Source: an uncultured Scytonema sp.
Lineage (GTDB): Bacteria; Cyanobacteriota; Cyanobacteriia; Cyanobacteriales; Nostocaceae
Direction of reading: 5' to 3'
Length of the DNA stretch: 45,673 nucleotides
Assembly: GCA_937873135.1 (NCBI GenBank)
Contig: CALMVQ010000204.1
Coordinates: forward strand, 4,768 to 50,440
The position numbers and the translations under genes were made by a program. Shown in pieces: positions 7,593 through 16,019 of the stretch. The notes under the pieces were generated by a model. The model was not told the origin of the DNA. It worked only from the letters and a program-made list of their open reading frames with translations, and made no database searches. Each line of letters starts with the position of its first letter. Within the stretch, counting starts at the first letter, position 1.

Positions 7593-9272
7593 TTACACCT
7601 TGCTGAGATATTGATGGATGAACTGAACAGCGATCGCACCCTCGCCCACCCCGGAAGCAACTCGCTTTACCGACCCATAACGCACATCTCCAGCAACAAA
7701 GATGCCGGGTACACTCGTCTCAAGTAAAAAGGGGTCACGATCAAAAGTCCAGCTTCGCGGACAACGGCGTTCGCGCATTAGGTCAGATCCAGACAGGATA
7801 AACCCTTGTTGATCTCGCTCCACAAGACTATCCAACCAATCGGTATGCGGCATCGCACCAATAAAGATGAACAGCGAAGTAGTGCTTACAGTTTGCTTCT
7901 CGCCAGTGACGATATTAGCGATGACGATCGCCTCTAAGCTAGTCTCACCTTTGACCTCAACGACATTAGAATGTACCTTGACTATAATATTGTCTGTTGC
8001 CGAAATTTGGTTGATCAGGTACTGTGACATGCTTTTAGTGAGGGAGTCACCGCGCACCAGAATAGTTACCTTGCGGGCGTACTTAGAAAAGTACATCGCT
8101 GCCTGTCCAGCCGAGTTCGCTCCACCAACGATATAGATCTCTTCACCACTACAGGCGATCGCTTCAGTCTGAGCTGCACCATAATACACGCCTGCCCCAG
8201 TCAGCCGCTCAATACCGGGTACATCAAGCTTGCGCCACGCCACACCGGTGGCAATCATCAGCGCATGACAACTGATCTCGCTTCCATCAGCTAGTGTGAC
8301 AATTCGATAGGGATCTTCCACGCGAACACCAGTCGCCTCCTGCGGCGTCAGGATCTCCACGCCGAAGCGTCTAGCTTGAATCACAGCACGCCTAGCCAGA
8401 TCCCCTCCACTAAGTCCAACTGGAAAGCCCAGGTAGTTTTCAATGCGGGAACTTGACCCCGCCTGCCCCCCTGGAGCCTCTCGTTCAATTAGCACTGTGT
8501 TCAGCCCTTCAGACGCCCCATAAACCGCTGCTGCCAAGCCAGCTGGACCAGCTCCCACGATGGCGAGATCGTAGAATGCTAGTTCAGCTTGTGTCCTCAG
8601 TCCAATTTTCTGGGCAATTTCGACGTTTGTCGGCTGTATGAGACGCAAACCATCAGGAAAAAGTACAAGTGGCAGATGTTGCGTATGATCAGACTTGGCA
8701 TATGTCACTAGACGGCGAGCCTCTTCATTTGTCTCAATGTCCAACCACTGATAAGGCACTTGATTACGACCCAAGAAGTCTTTTACTTGATGCGACTTAG
8801 GCGACCACCGATGACCAATGACGCGAATCCCTGCAAACGGGGGACGAAACGATGAAAGCCAGTCATCAAGCAAATCATTCAGAACCGGGTACAAGCGTTC
8901 TTCCGGGGGGTTCCATGGTTTTAACAAGTAGTAATCAATCTTGACGGTGTTGATGGCACGGATAGCAGCATCAGTGTCCGCATACGCCGTTAGCAAGGTT
9001 CGTTTAGCCTCGGGGAAGAGTTGCATTGCTTGTTCAAGAAACTCTACGCCACTCATCTGCGGCATCCGCTGGTCCACTAGAAACAGTGCCACTGGCAGGT
9101 TGCGCAGTTTCAGTTTTTGCAGTATGTTAAGGGCTGTTGCACCTGAGTCCGCTCGCAGTACTCGGAAGCGCGGGCTGTACTCGGTTCGGAGGTCACGCTC
9201 TACTGAGCGCAGGACTTCAGGGTCATCGTCTATTGTAAGTAGTGCAGGCTTAGCCAGTACAGGGTTAGCCAC
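7593..9272 (-). CDS. Response regulator fused to thioredoxin-reductase-like FAD oxidoreductase, 559 aa
   Basis: Domains in order are as follows. A receiver domain (about 8-135) has acidic DDD at 15-17, phospho-acceptor D67 (LVDQRMP), T95 and K118. A small glutaredoxin/thioredoxin-fold-like segment (about 148-225) starts RVIGHRWSPKS, where the usual CxxC is WSPKS. A thioredoxin-reductase-like flavoprotein (about 233-559) has FAD motif GAGPAGLAAAVYG, NADPH motif VGGANSAGQAA (about 382-392) and terminal FAD motif GIFVAGDVRYG. At the place of the TrxR CxxC there is GAAQ (about 365-368), so no disulfide chemistry is expected there. The start is GTG at 9272 behind AAGGAG. The architecture suggests an NAD(P)H-dependent flavoenzyme whose activity is set by phosphorylation from the downstream kinase. 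Confidence 0.9.
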   Translation of the reverse strand: MANPVLAKPALLTIDDDPEVLRSVERDLRTEYSPRFRVLRADSGATALNILQKLKLRNLPVALFLVDQRMPQMSGVEFLEQAMQLFPEAKRTLLTAYADTDAAIRAINTVKIDYYLLKPWNPPEERLYPVLNDLLDDWLSSFRPPFAGIRVIGHRWSPKSHQVKDFLGRNQVPYQWLDIETNEEARRLVTYAKSDHTQHLPLVLFPDGLRLIQPTNVEIAQKIGLRTQAELAFYDLAIVGAGPAGLAAAVYGASEGLNTVLIEREAPGGQAGSSSRIENYLGFPVGLSGGDLARRAVIQARRFGVEILTPQEATGVRVEDPYRIVTLADGSEISCHALMIATGVAWRKLDVPGIERLTGAGVYYGAAQTEAIACSGEEIYIVGGANSAGQAAMYFSKYARKVTILVRGDSLTKSMSQYLINQISATDNIIVKVHSNVVEVKGETSLEAIVIANIVTGEKQTVSTTSLFIFIGAMPHTDWLDSLVERDQQGFILSGSDLMRERRCPRSWTFDRDPFLLETSVPGIFVAGDVRYGSVKRVASGVGEGAIAVQFIHQYLSKV

Positions 9273-9375
9273 AATCGCTCCTTCTTAAAAATTTTTGCAA
9301 TATAGTGGTTCTCAATTGCTTGCAATACCCTCAGTCTTGAGGAGTCAGCTATACAAAAGTCATGAGACAGAAATC

Positions 9376-9414
9376 AGGAGTCAGAATTTTGAGAGATTTT
9401 AACTCCTGACTCCT
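9376..9414. terminator. Hairpin between the epimerase-STAS operon and the response regulator gene
   Basis: AGGAGTCAG (9376-9384) pairs with CTGACTCCT (9406-9414). It lies between the end of the minus-strand operon finishing at 9458 and the start of the next minus-strand gene at 9272, so it may end or attenuate that transcript. The GGAGTCAG unit is also a common dispersed repeat (compare 17372-17395), so it may be only a repeat. Confidence 0.4.
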
Positions 9415-9457
9415 TTAATTTAGGTGTGCTTTATTCACAGAAGAATCGCAATAGAAC

Positions 9458-11632
9458 CTATACTCTTGCTATCTCGACACTCTCATACTTATCTAACACA
9501 GTGACGCCCTCGCAGAATGAACTCATCTTGAGGAAATACAACACATGCTCAGGTGGACCAACTAGATAAATTTTAACATCGGCACCCAGCTTTTGCTTAA
9601 TGAAAATGAGGGTTCGCAGACCAGCAGTAGTTATACATTCCAAGTTTTGTAGCAGCAAGACGAGGTGTTTGATTGGCTGGGCTGTTGCTTTATGCAACTC
9701 TTCCTGAAGCAGTCCCACACCACTAGCATCTAGTAAGCCAGTTAAGGATATCTTAGCAGTACCTTTAGTTATTTCCAACAGAGTTGCATCAAAAAATACC
9801 TGAGTGGGAAGAAGTCTCACTCGAACTTTCAATTCGTCTTGAGTTGATGGCAGTTTGACACTCAGGCTTTCGGCATCAAAATCCGAATATGGTTGCCCAT
9901 TAATCCAGACTTCGCCAATGCGTACACTGCCAGGTGGAAGAATATCTGGCGCAATCCGCAGGATGTTGTCCTTAAAGCCACCTGACTTCGGTTTGAAGTA
10001 CAAATCCATCGGCTGTTTAGTAATCAGCAGGTTCGTATAGATACAAGCCAAGTAGGCCAGTTCAAACGAGTGGTAACCGCTCATCGCGTGGCTGCCCTTG
10101 CCTCGCTCAGTTTTTCCAAGAAGGTAGGGAAGTCCATTAGCAAAAACATTGTAGTAAATACCTCCTACTTGGGTATCGAGGAAGTAAGAGTTATAAAAAG
10201 CTGCCGATTCACGAGCCAACCTTTTATACTCAGGGTTCTCAAGTGAGCCAGCCAAAATCATATAGGCTAAAATAGCCTGTTCCTGCTGCCACCAAGCCTT
10301 ACGGTCATGCCACACAAAACGGTGTACCTCTTGCCCTGGTTCTAGTATGCGTTCCACAACATCATACCATCCCCCACGCTGTTGGTCGCTACCAACTGCA
10401 GGCATAATTTTAGCAATCTTTTCGGCCAGAGCTGCGTACTTTTCTTTTGGTTTCAGGTGGTGCATACGCATGAGGTTCCAAGCAATTTTGAGGTTGTGAC
10501 CCACAACTGCTCGGTTCAGCTGCCATCCCCAAGTTGTGTCATGGCTCCAATCCTCATAAAAACGTTCCTGAACAAACGGGCTATGGTCGTAATCTGGGAA
10601 ATGCTTTTCAATTGTGTCAAACGTATACTCAAGCAAATCGGCGTATTTCTCCTCGCCTGTTGCTAGCCAGAGATTGATTAAATAGGCTGGAGCATGGTCA
10701 CCTACAGAGTTCCAGTTTTTCTTTGCACGGTTATGACCCAAAGTCTCACTGTGGGGACTGAGGGTAATCGGGTCAATGTGTGAGAAAAACCCTCCTTTGT
10801 CCGTTTTGTCGAGGAAATATTTGTTAAATAGATTGATGGTCAACTCAATGTCATTCAGAATCCGTGAATCGCCCGTTATCCGGTATGTTTGGGTAGGACC
10901 AGCCAGCGCATAAATCTGCTCATAAGCTGGGATAGCGTCATAATCGTCCCCAAATTCTGAGGCGAAGACTTTTTGTTCGCTTCCATCTAGCTGAACGTCA
11001 ACGGCATGATACCAATAGCAAATTTCTTCGCCCTCATCAAGAAAACGCATGTGTTCACGCAGGTATTCAGTTCCTTTTTCAGCAGCCTCTAAGTAACGGT
11101 CGTCCCCAGTAAGCATGTAAGCTGTGGCAAAACCATAAACCAAACGGGAAATGGTGTCGGTTTCTTGACCCTTGCCTGCTCTCTTTGTTCCAACCCAGCC
11201 TAGATCAGTGCGATATTTTCGATAATCAATTTCGCCATCACCAAACTGCGCTTTTAGATAAAAATTAGCAAGACTTTGTATCTGGTTGATCCACCAATTT
11301 GGTCTTTCAAAAAAATACTCCCCTTCTGTTCTGCCCAGAAAGACTATATGTTTGCCTTCAAACTTGTACTGACTCGCCTCAAGATAGAAAATGCCATACA
11401 CAAAAAGATACTGATTTCGGACAAACATAGAGTTCATCTGAACAGTACAATCAGAGTAAGGCTCTCCAAGATTGCGCAACAGTTCTGCAGAGGTTGTTGA
11501 GGTTAATGCTACCTCAATTTCCCTGCCATCTGACGTGTTGAGACCGAAAGTACCGAAGGCTCCCTTTTGTGCGTCAAAATTAGTAATATAACCAGCGAAC
11601 GAATCTGAAAACGAAAAACCTGTGTTACTCAT
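9458..11632 (-). CDS. N-acylglucosamine 2-epimerase (AGE)-like protein fused to a C-terminal STAS domain, 724 aa
   Basis: Residues of about 70-535 form an (alpha/alpha)6-barrel of the AGE/cellobiose 2-epimerase type, with typical landmarks TWGWQLNRAVVGHNLKIAW (His of the active-site pair), HDRKAWWQQEQAILAY, and GGWYDVV. A beta-rich linker (about 560-605) is followed by a STAS domain (about 612-724), read from ISLTGLLDASGVGLL, HLVLLLQNLECITTAGLRTL and VYFLKMSSFCEGV-like elements. At the position of the STAS phospho-serine (DSSG in SpoIIAA) the sequence is TTAG. The ATG is 23 bp after glgX. It is probably a sugar epimerase or isomerase tied to a partner-switching input. The sugar is unknown. 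Confidence 0.82.
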   Translation of the reverse strand: MSNTGFSFSDSFAGYITNFDAQKGAFGTFGLNTSDGREIEVALTSTTSAELLRNLGEPYSDCTVQMNSMFVRNQYLFVYGIFYLEASQYKFEGKHIVFLGRTEGEYFFERPNWWINQIQSLANFYLKAQFGDGEIDYRKYRTDLGWVGTKRAGKGQETDTISRLVYGFATAYMLTGDDRYLEAAEKGTEYLREHMRFLDEGEEICYWYHAVDVQLDGSEQKVFASEFGDDYDAIPAYEQIYALAGPTQTYRITGDSRILNDIELTINLFNKYFLDKTDKGGFFSHIDPITLSPHSETLGHNRAKKNWNSVGDHAPAYLINLWLATGEEKYADLLEYTFDTIEKHFPDYDHSPFVQERFYEDWSHDTTWGWQLNRAVVGHNLKIAWNLMRMHHLKPKEKYAALAEKIAKIMPAVGSDQQRGGWYDVVERILEPGQEVHRFVWHDRKAWWQQEQAILAYMILAGSLENPEYKRLARESAAFYNSYFLDTQVGGIYYNVFANGLPYLLGKTERGKGSHAMSGYHSFELAYLACIYTNLLITKQPMDLYFKPKSGGFKDNILRIAPDILPPGSVRIGEVWINGQPYSDFDAESLSVKLPSTQDELKVRVRLLPTQVFFDATLLEITKGTAKISLTGLLDASGVGLLQEELHKATAQPIKHLVLLLQNLECITTAGLRTLIFIKQKLGADVKIYLVGPPEHVLYFLKMSSFCEGVTVLDKYESVEIARV

Positions 11633-11655
11633 TGAATTTACTCCATTCGTGTAAA

Positions 11656-13791
11656 TTACTTACCAGAAAATTCTTGGGAAATGAGAACGACAATGCTACG
11701 ACCTTTAACAAGACAGAGATTGTCTGAAACCATAGTTTCTTCCCCCGATTCCACAATATCCATAGGGGAAGGCTCCGCAGTGTCTATGACTTTGTACCAT
11801 TCCCTATCCTGAAGCTCGGGAAGTTCAAAGTGGAGATCCTCCCAGTACATATTGAACATGAGGTGAATATCTACTGATCCTTCAAAGCCTCCTACAGTAC
11901 ATGCAAGAACTCTGGCATGAGGGTCGTCCCAAGCTGGGTTAAACAACTTACAACCATGCCAAGAGATGTCTGCTAAACCGCGCTCATTCACTTCGCCACT
12001 GAAGAAATGGCGGCGATGTAAAGCAGGATGACAATAGGACTTGCGGAAACTGATCATCAGCTTGAAAAACCTGAATATATCCGAGTTCTTCTCCACAAGA
12101 TTCCAGTCAAACCAACTCATCTCGTTATCCTGGCAGTAAGCATTATTGTTGCCAATTTGGGTGCGTCTGACTTCATCACCAGCCAGAATCATTGGTACGC
12201 CCAGAGACAACAAGAGAATGGCTGCGAAATTTTTAATTTGTCGCCGACGCAATGCATCGATTTGTGGATCTTCAGTCTCTCCTTCAGCGCCACAATTCCA
12301 GCTCAAATTATCATTGATGCCATCCCGATTGTCTTCACCGTTGGCTTCATTGTGCTTGTCGTTGTACGAAACCAAATCATTGAGTGTAAACCCATCATGA
12401 CAAGTGATGAAATTGACGCTATTGATTGGTAGATGACCGCTCGATTCGTAGAGATCAGCACTTCCAGCAAGCCGCCAAGCAACTGCGCCGACTAGTCCTG
12501 GATCTCCTTTGACAAAGCGTCGGATATTGTCTCGGAAATGTCCGTTCCATTCTGCGTAACGATATCCAGGGAATTCACCAATCTGATAAAGTCCACCTGC
12601 ATCCCAAGCCTCAGTAATGATTTTGGTCTCAGCCAAGACTTCAGATGTTTCAATATGCCAAAGTACTGGTGGATGCGTCATTGGTAGTCCGTCCTGCCCA
12701 CGGGCTAGGATAGAACCTTCATCAAACCGAAAGCCATCAACATGCATCTCTCGCACCCAAAATTTCAGACAATCCACGATCAACTTATGCACCATGGGAT
12801 GGTTGCAATTGATGGTATTCCCACAGCCAGAGTAGTCTTTGTAGTACTGCTTGTCGTCGGGTATGAGGTGATAGTAAACGCTATTATCAATGCCTTTGAA
12901 GTTGATGGTTGGACCCAGATGGTTGCCTTCGTTGGTGTGGTTAAAAACTACATCCAAGATGACCTCGAGCCCAGCTTGATGCAATGCCTTGACCATATTC
13001 CGAAACTCCCTGATGGGGCTTGTTTCAGTAGGAGAAGCACAATATGAAATTTCAGGGGCGAAGAAGCTGAGCGGGTTGTATCCCCAGTAGTCTTTCAGTA
13101 GCTTGCCGTTAACTTCTCGGATAACATCCTTTTCATCAAAGTCAAATATCGGCAGCAGTTCAACAGCTGTAATGCCCAACTCTTTCAAGTAAGGGATCTT
13201 CTCAATGATTCCATAGAAGGTACCGGGGTGGTTACAGCCTGAGGAAGGTGATTTAGTAAATCCGCCAACATGCACCTCATAAATGATGGTTTCATTCATT
13301 GGTCGCTTGAGAAGACAGTCACCTTCCCAATCATAATCTGAGATATCGATAACTACACTGCGCATCGAGGTGGTCAGGTTGTCTTGTGGTCCCAAAGCAT
13401 CGGTGCGGTTCCAAAGGGCATTGCTATTGCTCCTAGCGTAGGGATCAATTAATACCTTATTTTTGTTAAAGCGGTGTCCTGCTTCTTGTAAATCCTGAGG
13501 ACCATCAACTCGATAGCCATAGCCAGTGCCAGGTTTCAATCCTCTAACATAGACATGCCAGAGGTGGAATGTTTTATTTATTTTTGGGTTTAAGTTAATA
13601 ATTTGTGTGGGTTCTAAGTCATCATGCTGATCAAACAACAACAATTCGACAGATGTGGCATGCTCTGAAAAGATTGAGAAGTTTACTCCATCTTTGTCCG
13701 GAGTCGAACCCAAAGGATATGTACTTCCTTGTTCTATTTTGTACGTAATTCTAGCTAATTCCGTCTGATATTTAGGTGTTGTTACAGTCAT
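11656..13791 (-). CDS. glgX: Glycogen debranching enzyme (isoamylase-type, GH13), GlgX
   Basis: The protein carries an N-terminal CBM48 domain (about 30-130, YPLGSTPDKDGVNFSIFSEH) and a GH13 barrel. Catalytic residues are visible in the longest-frame numbering: nucleophile D367 in VDGFRFDEGS, acid/base E404 in IITEAWDAGG, and D476 in ITCHDGFTLNDLVSYNDKHN. VVFNHTNEGN is GH13 region I. The length of about 710 matches GlgX. It hydrolyses alpha-1,6 branches of glycogen during breakdown. I prefer ATG 13791; a TTG at 13821 would add 10 residues that overlap the DUF1830 3' region. It lies between DUF1830 and the epimerase-STAS gene, all in one direction, suggesting a carbohydrate-storage operon. Confidence 0.93.
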   Translation of the reverse strand: MTVTTPKYQTELARITYKIEQGSTYPLGSTPDKDGVNFSIFSEHATSVELLLFDQHDDLEPTQIINLNPKINKTFHLWHVYVRGLKPGTGYGYRVDGPQDLQEAGHRFNKNKVLIDPYARSNSNALWNRTDALGPQDNLTTSMRSVVIDISDYDWEGDCLLKRPMNETIIYEVHVGGFTKSPSSGCNHPGTFYGIIEKIPYLKELGITAVELLPIFDFDEKDVIREVNGKLLKDYWGYNPLSFFAPEISYCASPTETSPIREFRNMVKALHQAGLEVILDVVFNHTNEGNHLGPTINFKGIDNSVYYHLIPDDKQYYKDYSGCGNTINCNHPMVHKLIVDCLKFWVREMHVDGFRFDEGSILARGQDGLPMTHPPVLWHIETSEVLAETKIITEAWDAGGLYQIGEFPGYRYAEWNGHFRDNIRRFVKGDPGLVGAVAWRLAGSADLYESSGHLPINSVNFITCHDGFTLNDLVSYNDKHNEANGEDNRDGINDNLSWNCGAEGETEDPQIDALRRRQIKNFAAILLLSLGVPMILAGDEVRRTQIGNNNAYCQDNEMSWFDWNLVEKNSDIFRFFKLMISFRKSYCHPALHRRHFFSGEVNERGLADISWHGCKLFNPAWDDPHARVLACTVGGFEGSVDIHLMFNMYWEDLHFELPELQDREWYKVIDTAEPSPMDIVESGEETMVSDNLCLVKGRSIVVLISQEFSGK

Positions 13792-13821
13792 TTTGTTGTT
13801 CTTCTCACTAGAAAATTTCAA

Positions 13822-14099
13822 TCAGTCATCTACCCCATTTCCGCTGCTGATTTCTTCATTGATACATAGGTAATGGTCGAGGATATCATCCGATAGAATT
13901 GCCTATGTATCAAGCCCGTATGAATTTCCAGTTGAGCATTTGGCAGCGCTTCAAACAAGAGATGTTGTCCTAGAAGCTCAAAGTACCAATTTGGAATATC
14001 CGCGATCCAAATCACTTGAATAAGGTTAGTAGCATTAACGTAGTTACAGAGAAGTTGATCGGAATGCTCAGAAGGTAGAGGAGCGAAAATTTGCTCCAT
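13822..14099 (-). pseudogene. DUF1830 domain protein with apparent 3' frameshift
   Basis: The N-terminal 60 residues match DUF1830: SEHSDQLLCNYVNATNLIQV, IPNWYFE, then LFEALPNAQLEIHTG. After EIHTG the open frame continues as LIHRQFYRMISS and stops at 13830. The neighbouring frame instead gives AILSDDILDHYLCINEE and stops at 13822, and AILSD after the HTG segment is the family's normal ending. One indel in about CATAGGCA therefore separates the halves. The left arm of a 12-bp inverted repeat lies exactly there. As written, the open frame gives an 89-residue product with an altered tail. DUF1830 is a small cyanobacterial family of unknown role. The gene is first in the glgX operon. Confidence 0.7.
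13859..13913. repeat. Perfect 12-bp inverted repeat at the DUF1830 frameshift
   Basis: TTGATACATAGG (13859-13870) and CCTATGTATCAA (13902-13913) are perfect reverse complements with a 31-bp spacer. The repeat lies inside the DUF1830 coding sequence at the point where the reading frame changes. Confidence 0.65.
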
Positions 14100-15149
14100 A
14101 ATTCCTCCAGGACGGACTTATGCTGAATCATACGGCTCAGCGCGCAATCCTATATTTAGGGCGTTAATCCTAGTTTTGATCTGAAACCAATAATTCTATC
14201 TTTCACTTTACTTATGTAATCGTGAAGGCTTGGATAAGCAAGGATAGTCTGTTTCTACTACTAGAAACTTTTATTATTAAAATTACGAAAAATCAAGCAC
14301 ATTTTTGTGCTTAAATGTCAGATAATATTTTCTATTTTTATTGCTGTTGCACCTCTATTGAGAATGGACTTACACCAGAAAGGTAGTTGATTTTTGGCTA
14401 ACTCTTGGACCTATATACAAATTAAAGTAAAACTCATATTAGCTCAGCCTTCTTTCTTGCTGGATAAGTCTATTAATAATTAACTTTAAAGAAAGCGAAG
14501 CTTACTTACAAGGGTAGATATTTTGGACCTAGTTTGTCTTCTTTCGGTAGTGTGTCGAAGAGAGTGCAGAATGCCTCATAGAACACTCAGTTTGATTGAT
14601 TTTTGCAATGTATTGAATGGGTAAGTATTATCCTCAACTGTTTGTTTAAGAAGCAACGCAATAGTACCGCTACGCGGAATTAAAAATGACCAAAGCTTGC
14701 TATTCAATCTTTCTAGCAATTCCGAATGGTCGCTTTATTTCAGTCGTCATGTACTAGACTCGTCCGGAATATGATTTGGGTACAAAAAAATGGTAGAAAT
14801 TAAGAAGGCAGAAGTACGTTCAAGGCAGCGTGTCCGTCAGGACAAGGCAGCTATGCTGCTATGTATCCCCATAAATGAATTTAGGGGATTTAATAAGGAC
14901 GCCTTTTTTCCGAAGCGCTATGCGTCTCGGAAAAAATTCTTTGATCTTTTTCAGAGACTTTGTCAAGGGCGATCAGAACCAATAAAATCGATTCTCAGGA
15001 AGATATTGAATTAACCTCAAATCGATTTCGTCACCCAATTCTTCAAGTTGTGCATCTATGTTGTTTAGCCGAGCGTTGATTCGTTCTGGCTGCCCACACT
15101 CCAGGTGTTAGCAATTAGCATCTTAGTAATTAGCAATTAATAACTCAGA
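14100..15149. other. Gene-poor intergenic region with dispersed repeats
   Basis: No convincing gene is present. The first 600 bp are AT-rich and probably hold the promoter of the DUF1830-glgX operon. From about 14795 the DNA belongs to a dispersed repeat family: AAGGCAGCGTGTCCGTCAGG, GGCAGCTATGCTGCTATG, an ATCCCC...GGGGAT hairpin (14867-14891) and GGACGCC...GCGCTATGCGTCTCGG. The 74-residue plus frame at 14790-15014 is made of these repeats and is not a gene. Confidence 0.6.
14795..14940. repeat. Dispersed repeat family, copy 1
   Basis: It shares GGACGCC plus CCGAAGCGCTATGCGTCTCG with 31771-31802, shares GGACGCC...CGTCTCG in weaker form with 16456-16489, and shares GGCAGAAGTACGTTCAAGGC with the reverse strand at about 31921-31965. 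It contains internal small palindromes and no coding function. Confidence 0.65.
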
Positions 15150-16019
15150 TTATTGAAGTGGTAATGACGAATTAGTTTGACCTGTTGGTTCGGTAATATT
15201 TATCACAGCACGATTACTGAGTATGGGTTTGCGGGTTTTCAAGTCAAATTTATATCCATTTGGCAAAATATGAAGTCTTGCTCCACAAATTGCCAATGGC
15301 TCATCCTTGAGAATGTCCTCAACGTTGGTGTGTATGATTTCTGATTGATCCACAATCGTGATACAACCTTCCCCAATCACTTCAATCTGGCTATCGGTTA
15401 CCAGCATAGCAGTATTCTCATCAATGCCAAAACCTAGAACAGCAGGCTGCTGTGATAAGGCTGAAAGTAAGCGACCTAAACGCCCTCGCTGGGAAAAATG
15501 CTGATCGATGACAACTCCAGGAAGGAAACCCAAGCCAGGACCCATATTTGCAATTTCAATCCGAGGATTTGTCTCTGAGTCTCCTTCTACAATCATCACA
15601 TCCGGCATAATAGCAGCTCCGGCACTTGTACCGCCTATAACAATCCCCTCCACGCTGCGTTCGTGAATTGCTGCATCTATTTCTGTATCTTTAAGAATGC
15701 TCGTGATTCGGGCTTGATCTCCTCCAGTAAAAAATATGCCCGTAGCGTTATTAATAGCTTGTATAGCTGTAGATGAAGACGCATCTTCACGAGTTTCGGT
15801 GTCAACTATCCGAATTTCTTCGGCTCCAAGCCTTTCAAAAACTTTAATATAACTTTCTCCTACTTCTCTTGGTAGTTCTGTTGCCGCTGTTAAAATGACA
15901 ATCCGAGCTTTGGTGCTGCCAGCGCATCGCACAAATTCTCGCAGAATCCGGCAATCTCCTTCTTTATCTTCTGCTCCACCAATTATAACTAACTGCCTTT
16001 TAATTTCACTCCTCACCAT
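15150..16019 (-). CDS. cphB: Cyanophycinase
   Basis: Cyanophycinase cuts the storage polymer cyanophycin (multi-L-arginyl-poly-L-aspartate) into beta-Asp-Arg dipeptides. The family signature is present: VIIGGAEDK near the start, FFTGGDQARI, and the nucleophile elbow GGTSAGAA with Ser at about 132. VIDQHFSQRGRLGRL and GFGIDENTAM follow. The 289-residue length fits the peptidase S51 cyanophycinase family (about 270-295). No cyanophycin synthetase gene is in the window. It stands alone on the minus strand. The ATG at 16019 is preceded by an AT-rich leader with GGAG-like GGAGATAT. Confidence 0.93.
   Translation of the reverse strand: MVRSEIKRQLVIIGGAEDKEGDCRILREFVRCAGSTKARIVILTAATELPREVGESYIKVFERLGAEEIRIVDTETREDASSSTAIQAINNATGIFFTGGDQARITSILKDTEIDAAIHERSVEGIVIGGTSAGAAIMPDVMIVEGDSETNPRIEIANMGPGLGFLPGVVIDQHFSQRGRLGRLLSALSQQPAVLGFGIDENTAMLVTDSQIEVIGEGCITIVDQSEIIHTNVEDILKDEPLAICGARLHILPNGYKFDLKTRKPILSNRAVINITEPTGQTNSSLPLQ

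Noticed and set aside
7593-9272. Call as a genuine thioredoxin reductase (trxB)
   Set aside because: The active-site CxxC is absent (GAAQ) and a receiver domain is fused to the N-terminus.
12028-12432. 134-residue plus-strand frame
   Set aside because: It is antisense to the conserved catalytic part of glgX, with no ribosome site.
14790-15014. 74-residue plus-strand frame
   Set aside because: It consists of dispersed repeat modules also found at 16405 and 31697-31965, and has no family resemblance.
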